DNA from: Bradyrhizobium sp. 186
GTDB taxonomy: Bacteria; Pseudomonadota; Alphaproteobacteria; Rhizobiales; Xanthobacteraceae
Direction: 5' to 3'
Assembly (NCBI RefSeq): GCF_023101685.1
Contig: NZ_CP082164.1
Location: 372,001 to 436,000, forward strand
DNA: 64,000 nucleotides
Shown in pieces: positions 57,869 to 64,000 of this stretch. Both the position numbers and the translations under genes were made by a program. The notes under the pieces are model-generated. The model did no database searches. It had not been told where the DNA came from and worked only from the letters and a program-made list of their open reading frames with translations. Numbering within the stretch: the first letter of the stretch is position 1; every line of letters begins with the position of its first letter.

Positions 57869-59077
57869 TCAAGAACCGCTTTGCGCCCGCCGCTCCGTGA
57901 ACGGCGACAACACCACTGTCGCCAGCATGAAGATCACGGAAGCGCCGAACACCCAGTGCGGCGCGCTCTGGTCCATGATCCAGCCGAACAGCAGCGGGCT
58001 GACGATACCGCCGAGATTGAATCCGGTGGAGACGATGCCGAAGGCGCGGCCCGCCGCGCCCGCGGGCGCTGCATTGCGCACCAGCATGTCACGCGAGGGC
58101 GCGATCACGCCGGAGAGGAAGCCCGCGGCCGTCATCGCGGCGGTGAGAGCCCAGCCCGGCAGCGTGACGAGCGCGATCAGCAGCACGATCGCCGCGTTCG
58201 CGGCAAAGCAGGCTGCCGCAACGTAGCCGTGGCGCTCGGTGTGGTCGGCAAGAAAACCGCCCGCGAGCACGCCGACGGCACCGGCCGCGAGAAATGCCGT
58301 CAACGCGACGTTGGCGGCAGAGTAGGACGCACCGTAACCGCTCATCAGCGCCACCACGCCGAAATTGTTGATGCCGGCAACCGACAGGCTGAGCAGCATG
58401 AAGAGTGCGGTCAGCGTGATCAGAGCCGGCGTGATCACGGCCTGCTTCGGGGCGTTCTCGTTGCCGGGCTTGTTCTTGTGCGCGCCGGCGTCGGGAATGT
58501 TCATGGCGACCAGCAGCAGTGCCACCACCAGGCCGATCGCGCCCGATGCGATCAGCGCGCCGCTGCCGCCGGACACGGTGACCAGCGCCGCAACGATCGC
58601 CGGCGCCACCGCACCGCCGAAATAGCCGGCAAAGGTGTGAATCGAAAACGCGCGGCCCATCCGCGCCTCGTCCATGTGTTCGGCCAGGATCGCGTAATCG
58701 GCGGGGTGATAGACGCTGTTGGCGAGCCCGAGCAGCACGGCGCAGGCGATCAGCGAGGTGTAGCTCAGATGCAGGCCGAGCAGGATCAGCGCGCAGCCGC
58801 CGAGCGCGAGCCCGATCAGCAGAATTTTGCGCGCGCCAAAATGGTCGACGAGATAGCCGGTCGGCGCCTGCGTCAGGCCGGATACAACGGCGAACACGGT
58901 GAGCGCGAAGCCGAGCTCGATATAGCCGACGCCGAGCTGGCTCTTCAGGAACGGGAACAGCATCGGCAGGACCAGCAGATGAAAATGGCTGACCCAATGC
59001 GCGATCGAGATCCCGGTCAGCGTGCGTAGCGCGCTGTCCGCCTTGCCTTGTTGCGGTGCGGCGAGAACGTCGACCAT
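57869..59077 (-). CDS. MFS transporter
   Basis: A 402-residue major facilitator with 12 predicted helices. It has the early HWVSHFHLLVLPMLFPFL segment and the TM2-3 loop GYLVDHFGARKILLIG, as in the fosmidomycin-resistance/YfcJ-like group of exporters. It is unrelated in detail to the MFS protein at 56435. No regulator is adjacent. Substrate unknown. Confidence 0.88.
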   Translation of the reverse strand: MVDVLAAPQQGKADSALRTLTGISIAHWVSHFHLLVLPMLFPFLKSQLGVGYIELGFALTVFAVVSGLTQAPTGYLVDHFGARKILLIGLALGGCALILLGLHLSYTSLIACAVLLGLANSVYHPADYAILAEHMDEARMGRAFSIHTFAGYFGGAVAPAIVAALVTVSGGSGALIASGAIGLVVALLLVAMNIPDAGAHKNKPGNENAPKQAVITPALITLTALFMLLSLSVAGINNFGVVALMSGYGASYSAANVALTAFLAAGAVGVLAGGFLADHTERHGYVAAACFAANAAIVLLIALVTLPGWALTAAMTAAGFLSGVIAPSRDMLVRNAAPAGAAGRAFGIVSTGFNLGGIVSPLLFGWIMDQSAPHWVFGASVIFMLATVVLSPFTERRAQSGS

Positions 59078-59232
59078 TGCAGTACCGTTTCACTCCCTGA
59101 GGGAGCGCAAACTATCGGGGACAGCGGTTATTTGTCCATGAACGCAGGCGCATGGCAGGTAGCGAGGCCGGGGCTCTATCCTGCGTCGTCGCGGCGAAGG
59201 CCGCAGTAGTGCAGGCGGGCTGCATCCCCAAT

Positions 59233-59359
59233 GTCGTCCTGGCGAAGGCAAGGACCCATACCGCGTGATCCCTCGATCGTGATCGGTCGTAGTACCGAAC
59301 GACGATCCTCCGCCAATCGACTCCCTGGGGTAATGGGTCCTGGCTTTCGCCAGGACGAC
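59233..59359. repeat. Family B palindromic repeat, copy 7 (subtype I)
   Basis: The arms GTCGTCCTGGCGAAGGCAAG and TTTCGCCAGGACGAC are inverted with matched changes in both arms (CCTGG instead of CCCGG), which shows that the stem is being kept by compensatory changes. The centre matches the copy at 40981. It lies in the 335-bp gap 59078-59412; nothing else recognisable is present there apart from the MFS promoter region. Confidence 0.8.
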
Positions 59360-59412
59360 GGCTGAGTAGGTTGTGCGGGCGTGCGTTCAAGACGCCCTCC
59401 GCCCTCCGCCGG

Positions 59413-59565
59413 TCACAACGGCTCATCATCCGGGCCGTAGCGATCACGCTTCGGCGTGGCGATGTCGCCGTCTTCGTGATCGTCGTCGGTGTCGCGTGGG
59501 GGCGGAGGCTTCTTCGCCTTGTCGTCCGGCTTCTTCGGCTCGCTTGGCTTGGCGATCTTGGCCAT
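59413..59565 (-). CDS. Small charged proline-rich protein (50 aa)
   Basis: A short gene of unknown function. The product starts MAKIAKPSEPKKPDDKAKKP, continues with PPPPRDTDDDHEDGD and ends YGPDDEPL. It is almost all Lys, Pro and Asp, and is probably disordered. The frame shows proper high-GC third-position coding bias; a Shine-Dalgarno-like GGGAA lies 6 bp before the ATG. No homologous family is recognised from memory. It lies between the MFS gene and the persulfide dioxygenase gene. Confidence 0.6.
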   Translation of the reverse strand: MAKIAKPSEPKKPDDKAKKPPPPRDTDDDHEDGDIATPKRDRYGPDDEPL

Positions 59566-59651
59566 GGCTGTTCCCGGATGGTGATGCGTCATCCGCTTCT
59601 AGCCCGAAAATATGGGCGGTTCCTGACTTATCTCAAGCCCGTGACGGACCG

Positions 59652-60692
59652 TCAGACCCGCACCACCGGTCCGCCCGCCTTCTTCCAGGCATCGATGCCC
59701 CCGGCGATGTGTGCTGTGTTGGTAAGCCCGGCTTCCTTGGCCGCCGCCACCGCCATCGCCGAGCGTTCGCCGAAAGCGCAGAAGAACACCACGCGGCGGC
59801 CGGTGGCGGCCGCGACCTCGCGCAACATGCCGCCGGGCTTCAGGCTCTCCTCAACGCTCGGATAGGGCGTATGCAGCGCGCCCTCGAGCATGCCGTGCTT
59901 GGCGCGCTCGTTGCTCTCGCGCAGATCGACCAGCAGCATGTCCGGTCGGCCGAGCGAACGGATCGCCTCGACCGCGCTGAGCGCGCGGCCCTCTTTCTCA
60001 AGCTCCTCCTGATGCAGGCCGACATGCATATTGGCGGGCACCGCCACATCCATCATCTTCGGATTGGGCAGCTTCAGGTTCGCCATCAGCTCGATATATT
60101 CGTCGACCGAACGCACCTGGAGCCGCGGATTGTAGCGCTTCTCCTCGCCAATGGTGGAAACGGTGTCACCCTTGTAGTCGTGCGCCGGGAATACCATCGT
60201 CTCCTCCGGCAGCTTGAGCAGGCGATTGAAGATCGACTCGTACTGCGCGCGCGAAGAGCCGTTCTGGAAATCGGTGCGGCCAGTGCCGCGGATCAGAAGC
60301 GTGTCCCCGGTGAAGACGCGGTCGCCCATCAGGTAGGAATAGGAATCGTCGGTGTGGCCGGGCGTGTACATCACGTCGAGCGACAGGCCCTCGATCGTCA
60401 CCTTGTCGCCGTCGGCAACCCGCATCGCTACCACGTCGGCTTTGCTCTGGTCGCCCATGATGGTCATGCAATGGGTGCGGTCGCGCAATTCGCTGAGCCC
60501 GGTGACGTGGTCGGCATGCAGATGGGTGTCGACGGCCTTCACCAGCTTGAGGTCGAGCTCGCGCAGCAGCTGGCAGTAGCGGTCGACCTTTTCCAGCACG
60601 GGATCGAGAATCAGCGCCTCGCCGCCGGCGCGGCTCGCCAGGACGTAGCTGTAGGTGCCCGAGACGCTGTCAAAGAGTTGGCGGAAGATCAT
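59652..60692 (-). CDS. MBL-fold persulfide dioxygenase-rhodanese fusion
   Basis: A 346-residue protein. The N-terminal metallo-beta-lactamase domain of the ETHE1 class has THLHADH (56-62), YTPGHTDDSYSY, FTGDTLLIRGTGRTDFQ and FPAHDY. The C-terminal rhodanese domain (about residues 245-346) has the catalytic Cys in VVFFCAFGERSA. It likely oxidises glutathione persulfide to sulfite and handles thiosulfate through the rhodanese, in the cytoplasm. It lies downstream of the sox genes on the same strand and so fits sulfide/thiosulfate metabolism. Confidence 0.88.
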   Translation of the reverse strand: MIFRQLFDSVSGTYSYVLASRAGGEALILDPVLEKVDRYCQLLRELDLKLVKAVDTHLHADHVTGLSELRDRTHCMTIMGDQSKADVVAMRVADGDKVTIEGLSLDVMYTPGHTDDSYSYLMGDRVFTGDTLLIRGTGRTDFQNGSSRAQYESIFNRLLKLPEETMVFPAHDYKGDTVSTIGEEKRYNPRLQVRSVDEYIELMANLKLPNPKMMDVAVPANMHVGLHQEELEKEGRALSAVEAIRSLGRPDMLLVDLRESNERAKHGMLEGALHTPYPSVEESLKPGGMLREVAAATGRRVVFFCAFGERSAMAVAAAKEAGLTNTAHIAGGIDAWKKAGGPVVRV

Positions 60693-60806
60693 GGCGAGAC
60701 CCGGCGTGAAGTGATTCCGGTTTCTACTACGCCACGGGTCAAAAAGAGAAGCAAGTCACTGTGTGGAGAGGAAAATAGGGAATATTATTTTACGTAGTTG
60801 GGGCTT

Positions 60807-60880
60807 GGTCCCGGCCATCCACGGCCGGCCAAGCGGCTCGAAGAACGTGGATGCCCGGGACAAGCCCGGGCATGACGACC
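60807..60880. repeat. Palindromic repeat, separate family (CATCCACG type)
   Basis: GTCCCGGCCATCCACG on the left is matched by CGTGGATGCCCGGGAC on the right. A second small palindrome (GCCCGGGC) and CATGACGACC follow. It lies in the 235-bp gap between the DsrE-like gene and the persulfide dioxygenase gene and probably separates their transcripts; 60693-60806 includes an AT-rich stretch (AATATTATTTTACG) that may hold the dioxygenase promoter. Confidence 0.6.
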
Positions 60881-60927
60881 TCTTGTGAATGCTCATATGT
60901 GATTGCCCTCCGGATGAAGAGGAGGGC

Positions 60928-61386
60928 TCAGGGCCTCACCACCGTATACCCATTCTCTGCCAGGAACAGGATCTGCCCGACCCCGACCTGCACCGGCGTG
61001 GCCGCGGGAATGAAGTCCGGCCGTTTTCCCGTCTCCCGCTCGATCGTGTCGACGGTGTTGAGGCAGATGTCGAAGCGCACGCCCTGTGCGATCAGGCTTT
61101 CGACCTGTTTGCGACGGTCACTGCCGGTGTGCAGGAGGTCGATGCCGGGGCCGAACGCCACGACCTCGATCGCGACCTTGTCGGGGTCGTAGAACTTCAG
61201 GAGATTGTTGGCGACGCTCAGCACCAGCGCCTGCTTCTTCACATCGCTGTCGGAGAGCTGGAGCACGATCTTGTGCTCCGCGAACGGTTTGTCCTGGAGC
61301 GGCACCTGCTGGGCCGAAGCCGGCGCTATTGCCGCACAGGCGAACAGCGCCAGCATCATCGCTCGAAAGATTTGCGAACGTGTCAT
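60928..61386 (-). CDS. Periplasmic DsrE-family protein of the sox cluster
   Basis: A 152-residue protein with a Sec signal peptide (FRAMMLALFACAAIAPASAQ) and a DsrE/DsrF-like fold (HKIVLQLSDSDVKKQALVLS; VEVVAFGPGIDLL-type segment). Only one Cys, in FDICLNTV, lies in the mature part at the position where DsrE proteins carry a sulfur. It overlaps soxB by four bases (ATGA) and so belongs to the sox operon. It could act as a periplasmic sulfur carrier; this is inference. Confidence 0.78.
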   Translation of the reverse strand: MTRSQIFRAMMLALFACAAIAPASAQQVPLQDKPFAEHKIVLQLSDSDVKKQALVLSVANNLLKFYDPDKVAIEVVAFGPGIDLLHTGSDRRKQVESLIAQGVRFDICLNTVDTIERETGKRPDFIPAATPVQVGVGQILFLAENGYTVVRP

Positions 61387-63134
61387 CCCTGTCCCGCAAT
61401 GCCTGGATTATCGTCGACGCCCTTCAACGTGACGCCGGAGCCGAGCCGCTCCGGCATCATCCGGCCCGAGCGCAGATATTTGCCGACGACATCCCACACT
61501 GGCGCGCCCTGCTGGCCGTTGACCGACGCCCAGCCCGCGACCTTGTATCGATGGTTTGCGTTGAGCACCTTGCCGTTGCCGAGCTTCAGCTCCGAAATGC
61601 GGCCGCCGATCGCGGCCGTCGGCGTGCAGGTGTAGGCAAGCCCGCCGGCGCGCACCATGTCGCCGCCCTGCTGGTAATAGGGATCGGGATTGAAGAGGTT
61701 GTCGCAGATGTCCTCGAGCACGTCCTTGATCTGGCTGCCGGTCATCTCCTGCACATAGGTCTCGGGATAAGCGATCGCGGTTTCCGCGAGCACGTCCTCC
61801 ATGGTCAGTGGCTGGCCGGCCAGCGTGGTGACGCCCCAGCGGAAGCCCGGCGACAGCGCGAGTTCGGCATCGAGCTCGCTGCGCAGCGCGGTGCAGATCA
61901 GCTCGTCGACGGGTCCGGAAAAATTGCCGCGGCGATAGAGCAGTCGGTCGGGCGTTGCGATTTTCTCCGACCAGTCGGTCACGTACGGCGCGCGCAGCCG
62001 GCCGATCAGCTCGGCCATCGCCGGATCGGGCTTGAGCAGCTCGGAATAGACCGGCAGCAGATGATAGCGGATATCGCGGACCTTGCCCTTGTCGAGGGCG
62101 AGATCGAGCACACCTAAGAATTTTCCGTTGGAGCCGGCATTGGTGACGAGCGTGGTGCCGCCCGCGTTCTTCACCGCGATCGGTTGCGGGACGGCGTCAT
62201 GGGTATGGCCGCCGAGGATGACGTCGATGCCGGTGACCCGGCTCGCGAGCTTGAGGTCGACATCCATGCCGTTATGCGACAGCAGGATGATGGCATCGAC
62301 CTTGTCGTGTCCGCGCAACGCGTCGACATGCTTCTGCAATTCCTCCTCGCGGATGCCGAAGGTCCAGTCCGGCGTGAACCGCTTTGGATGCGCAATCGGC
62401 ACGTAAGGAAAGGCCTGGCCGACGATGGCGACGCGGTGGCCGCCGAGCTCCTTGATCGTCGACGGCCTGAACACACGGCCCGTCGCCTTGTCGAAGGCTT
62501 GGGCGTCGTTGAAGGCGGCTTCTTCGGTCAGGAAGACGTTTTGCGCCAGGAACTCGCCCTTGAAGCGCTCAAGATTGTCACGCAGCGCCTGCTCGCCATA
62601 GGTGAATTCCCAATGCCCGGTCATCGCCTCGATGCCGAGCAAATTGGCGACCTCGACCATGTCGCGGCCTTGCATGATGTTGGCGAGCCCAGTGCCCTGC
62701 CAGAGATCGCCGCCGTCAACGAGCAGGGAGTGCTTCTCGCCGGCGTCGCCGCGGAGACGGTCGACCAGCGTCTTCAGGTGGGCAAAGCCGCCGAGCTTGC
62801 CGAAGCGGCCTGCGGACTTCTCGAACTCGAAGCAGGTGAAGGCATAGGCATCCGCGCTGTCGGGCCGGATGCCGAAGTGCTCCAGGAAGGCGCGGCCGAC
62901 CAGGTGCGGCGGCCGTCCCGCCATCTCGCCGATGCCGATATTGACGCTGGGCTCGCGGAAATAGACCGGATTGAGCTGCGCATGCGTGTCGGTGATGTGC
63001 AGGATCCGCGCGTCGCCGAAGCGCTCTATGTCGTAGATGCTCGCAGCTTCAGCGCCGCGGGCAAGCCGCGGCAGTCCGGCCGAGACGGCGGCAACGCCCA
63101 CACTCTTCAGGAAATCGCGGCGGCGGATGGCCAT
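61383..63134 (-). CDS. soxB: Thiosulfohydrolase SoxB
   Basis: A 583-residue periplasmic enzyme that hydrolyses the sulfonate from SoxY-bound sulfane-sulfate. A Tat signal is present (IRRRDFLKSVGVAAVSAGLP). The 5'-nucleotidase-like dimanganese site is seen in HITDTHAQLNPVYF, LLVDGGDLWQGTG, LLSHNGMDVD and ILGGHTHDAVP. GGAG precedes the ATG. The length agrees with SoxB of alphaproteobacteria. SoxY, Z, X, C and D are not in the window. Confidence 0.94.
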   Translation of the reverse strand: MAIRRRDFLKSVGVAAVSAGLPRLARGAEAASIYDIERFGDARILHITDTHAQLNPVYFREPSVNIGIGEMAGRPPHLVGRAFLEHFGIRPDSADAYAFTCFEFEKSAGRFGKLGGFAHLKTLVDRLRGDAGEKHSLLVDGGDLWQGTGLANIMQGRDMVEVANLLGIEAMTGHWEFTYGEQALRDNLERFKGEFLAQNVFLTEEAAFNDAQAFDKATGRVFRPSTIKELGGHRVAIVGQAFPYVPIAHPKRFTPDWTFGIREEELQKHVDALRGHDKVDAIILLSHNGMDVDLKLASRVTGIDVILGGHTHDAVPQPIAVKNAGGTTLVTNAGSNGKFLGVLDLALDKGKVRDIRYHLLPVYSELLKPDPAMAELIGRLRAPYVTDWSEKIATPDRLLYRRGNFSGPVDELICTALRSELDAELALSPGFRWGVTTLAGQPLTMEDVLAETAIAYPETYVQEMTGSQIKDVLEDICDNLFNPDPYYQQGGDMVRAGGLAYTCTPTAAIGGRISELKLGNGKVLNANHRYKVAGWASVNGQQGAPVWDVVGKYLRSGRMMPERLGSGVTLKGVDDNPGIAGQG

Positions 63135-63188
63135 CTCGAATTCTCCGCGCCCCTCAATGATCGCAAGACCGTTCCACTAAGGAACAGT

Positions 63189-63494
63189 CTAGCGGATTTC
63201 CATCGTCTTCCAGGCCTCTTTTTCAGACGTAGCCTGGAAGATCGACGCCTTTGCCAGCGCCTCGGCCTCCTTCGCCGCGGCAAATGCGCGGTCGAAATCG
63301 CCGCCGTCGGCTGCCTTCTTCGCCGCGGCGAGCGTCGAGACGGTCGTGGTCCACTGGTGGCGCAAGCCGGCTGCCTCCTTTGAGGCGGTTTCCGCGGCGG
63401 CATAGGCCGCCTTGTAGTCCGCCTCGGTTGCCGCGCGCGCCGCTGGCGCGAGGCTCAACGCGAGCAGCATGGCGAGAGGAAGTGACCGCTTCAT
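63189..63494 (-). CDS. SoxXA-binding-like small periplasmic protein (SoxK-like)
   Basis: A 101-residue protein with a signal peptide (MKRSLPLAMLLALSLAPAAR then AA) and a mature helical, Ala/Lys-rich part (YKAAYAAAETASKEAAGLRH; WTTTVSTLAAAKKAADGGDF). This composition and the position between soxA and soxB match SoxK/SoxXA-binding proteins, which stabilise or activate SoxXA. The ATG overlaps the soxA stop (ATGA). The family call rests on pattern and context, not on a search. Confidence 0.62.
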   Translation of the reverse strand: MKRSLPLAMLLALSLAPAARAATEADYKAAYAAAETASKEAAGLRHQWTTTVSTLAAAKKAADGGDFDRAFAAAKEAEALAKASIFQATSEKEAWKTMEIR

Positions 63495-64000
63495 GGCCGC
63501 GCTCCCGGGCCGGAAATCGGCAGGCCGTTGGCGACGTAAGAGAGGAAATATTCGACGTCGCGATACTCGTCCGCCTGCGGCTCCAGCGGAACTGCGCGGG
63601 TCTGGCTGTTGCAGGTGACGAAGCGGCGGCTGGTGGTGCCCATGCCGCTCCATTCCGAGCGGTAGATCGGCAATGCGTTCAGGATGCCGAGCGCCGGCGC
63701 CAGGACTTCCGCACGGATGCGCTCACCCGGGCTCTGCACATGGCAGCTCGCGCAGGAGAAATTCATCTGGCCGCGGCGGGTGTAGAAATAGCGCTTGCCG
63801 TTCTCGAACGCCGCGAGTGCCCGGGGATCGTCGGGAATCCTGATGTCCATCGGCTTGCCGCGCGAGGTGAAGGCCATGTAGGCGGTGAGCGAGGCCATCT
63901 CGTCCTTGACGTAGGAGTAGAGCGCTTCGCCATTGGCTTCGCGGCAGCGATTAAGCGCGAGCTCCAGCGTGACGACCTTGCCTTCCTTCTCGTCGAAATA
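63491..64000 (-). CDS. soxA: Sulfur oxidation c-type cytochrome SoxA (N-terminal part outside window)
   Basis: The C-terminal 169 residues of SoxA, the subunit of SoxXA that couples thiosulfate to SoxY. The visible heme site is CASCH (in NFSCASCHVQSPGERI), and the active-site cysteine ligand lies in RRFVTCNSQTRAVPLEPQ. A lone Cys upstream (NRCREANGE) is also conserved. The start is beyond base 64000. The gene ends in a four-base overlap with the soxK-like gene. Confidence 0.92.
   Translation of the reverse strand, partial: YFDEKEGKVVTLELALNRCREANGEALYSYVKDEMASLTAYMAFTSRGKPMDIRIPDDPRALAAFENGKRYFYTRRGQMNFSCASCHVQSPGERIRAEVLAPALGILNALPIYRSEWSGMGTTSRRFVTCNSQTRAVPLEPQADEYRDVEYFLSYVANGLPISGPGARP

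Overview
The window is about 64 kb of high-GC chromosome from an alphaproteobacterium, most likely Bradyrhizobium or a close relative. The evidence is the gene content (Urt/amide operon, BKACE and acyl-CoA carboxylase catabolism, sox genes, Bradyrhizobium-style glycosyltransferases) and the dense intergenic palindromic repeats. Species level is not claimed. No rRNA, tRNA or CRISPR array was seen. The first gene (urtA) and the last gene (soxA) run off the ends.

Layout. (1) 1-7822 (+): a urea/short-chain amide module with ABC transporter urtABCDE, formamidase fmdA, zinc-ribbon fmdB and aliphatic amidase amiE. It takes up an amide and releases ammonia. (2) 8058-14369: a large autotransporter converging on an orphan MCE/MlaD-like gene and an ADP-forming acyl-CoA synthetase. 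(3) 14572-22838: an envelope/glycan region with three family 2 glycosyltransferases (one broken by two compensating frameshifts), a proteobacterial class GN sortase with its VIT/vWA target carrying an LPKTAT sorting signal, and a divergent XRE regulator. (4) 22888-34966: acyl-CoA catabolism, with an orphan solute-binding protein, AMP-forming CoA ligase, two acyl-CoA dehydrogenases, a GST, an AraC regulator, a BKACE enzyme and a two-subunit biotin-dependent acyl-CoA carboxylase. (5) 35117-43852 (-): a complete oligopeptide-type ABC importer, then an acyl-CoA synthetase and an iron alcohol dehydrogenase/maleylacetate reductase-like enzyme. (6) 44200-51663: an RND efflux pair, an orphan binding protein, and an IS110-family (IS1111-group) element inserted in a palindromic repeat. 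(7) 51692-59565: an AttEFGH-like ABC exporter with an AttH lipocalin, MAPEG protein, two MFS transporters and a 50-residue charged protein. (8) 59652-64000 (-): sulfur oxidation, with soxA, a soxK-like gene, soxB, a DsrE-like gene and a persulfide dioxygenase-rhodanese fusion.

At least five families of intergenic palindromes are present. Family A (three copies) always lies between two genes of one operon. Family B (seven copies) lies mostly at ends of transcription units, and one copy is split by the IS element. The right non-coding end of that IS contains a 9-nt sequence that is the exact complement of the target starting at the first base of the insertion junction, as expected for a bridge (seek) RNA guide. 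This, the sortase pair with a terminator between its genes, and the uncharacterised acyl-CoA cluster are the most interesting items.
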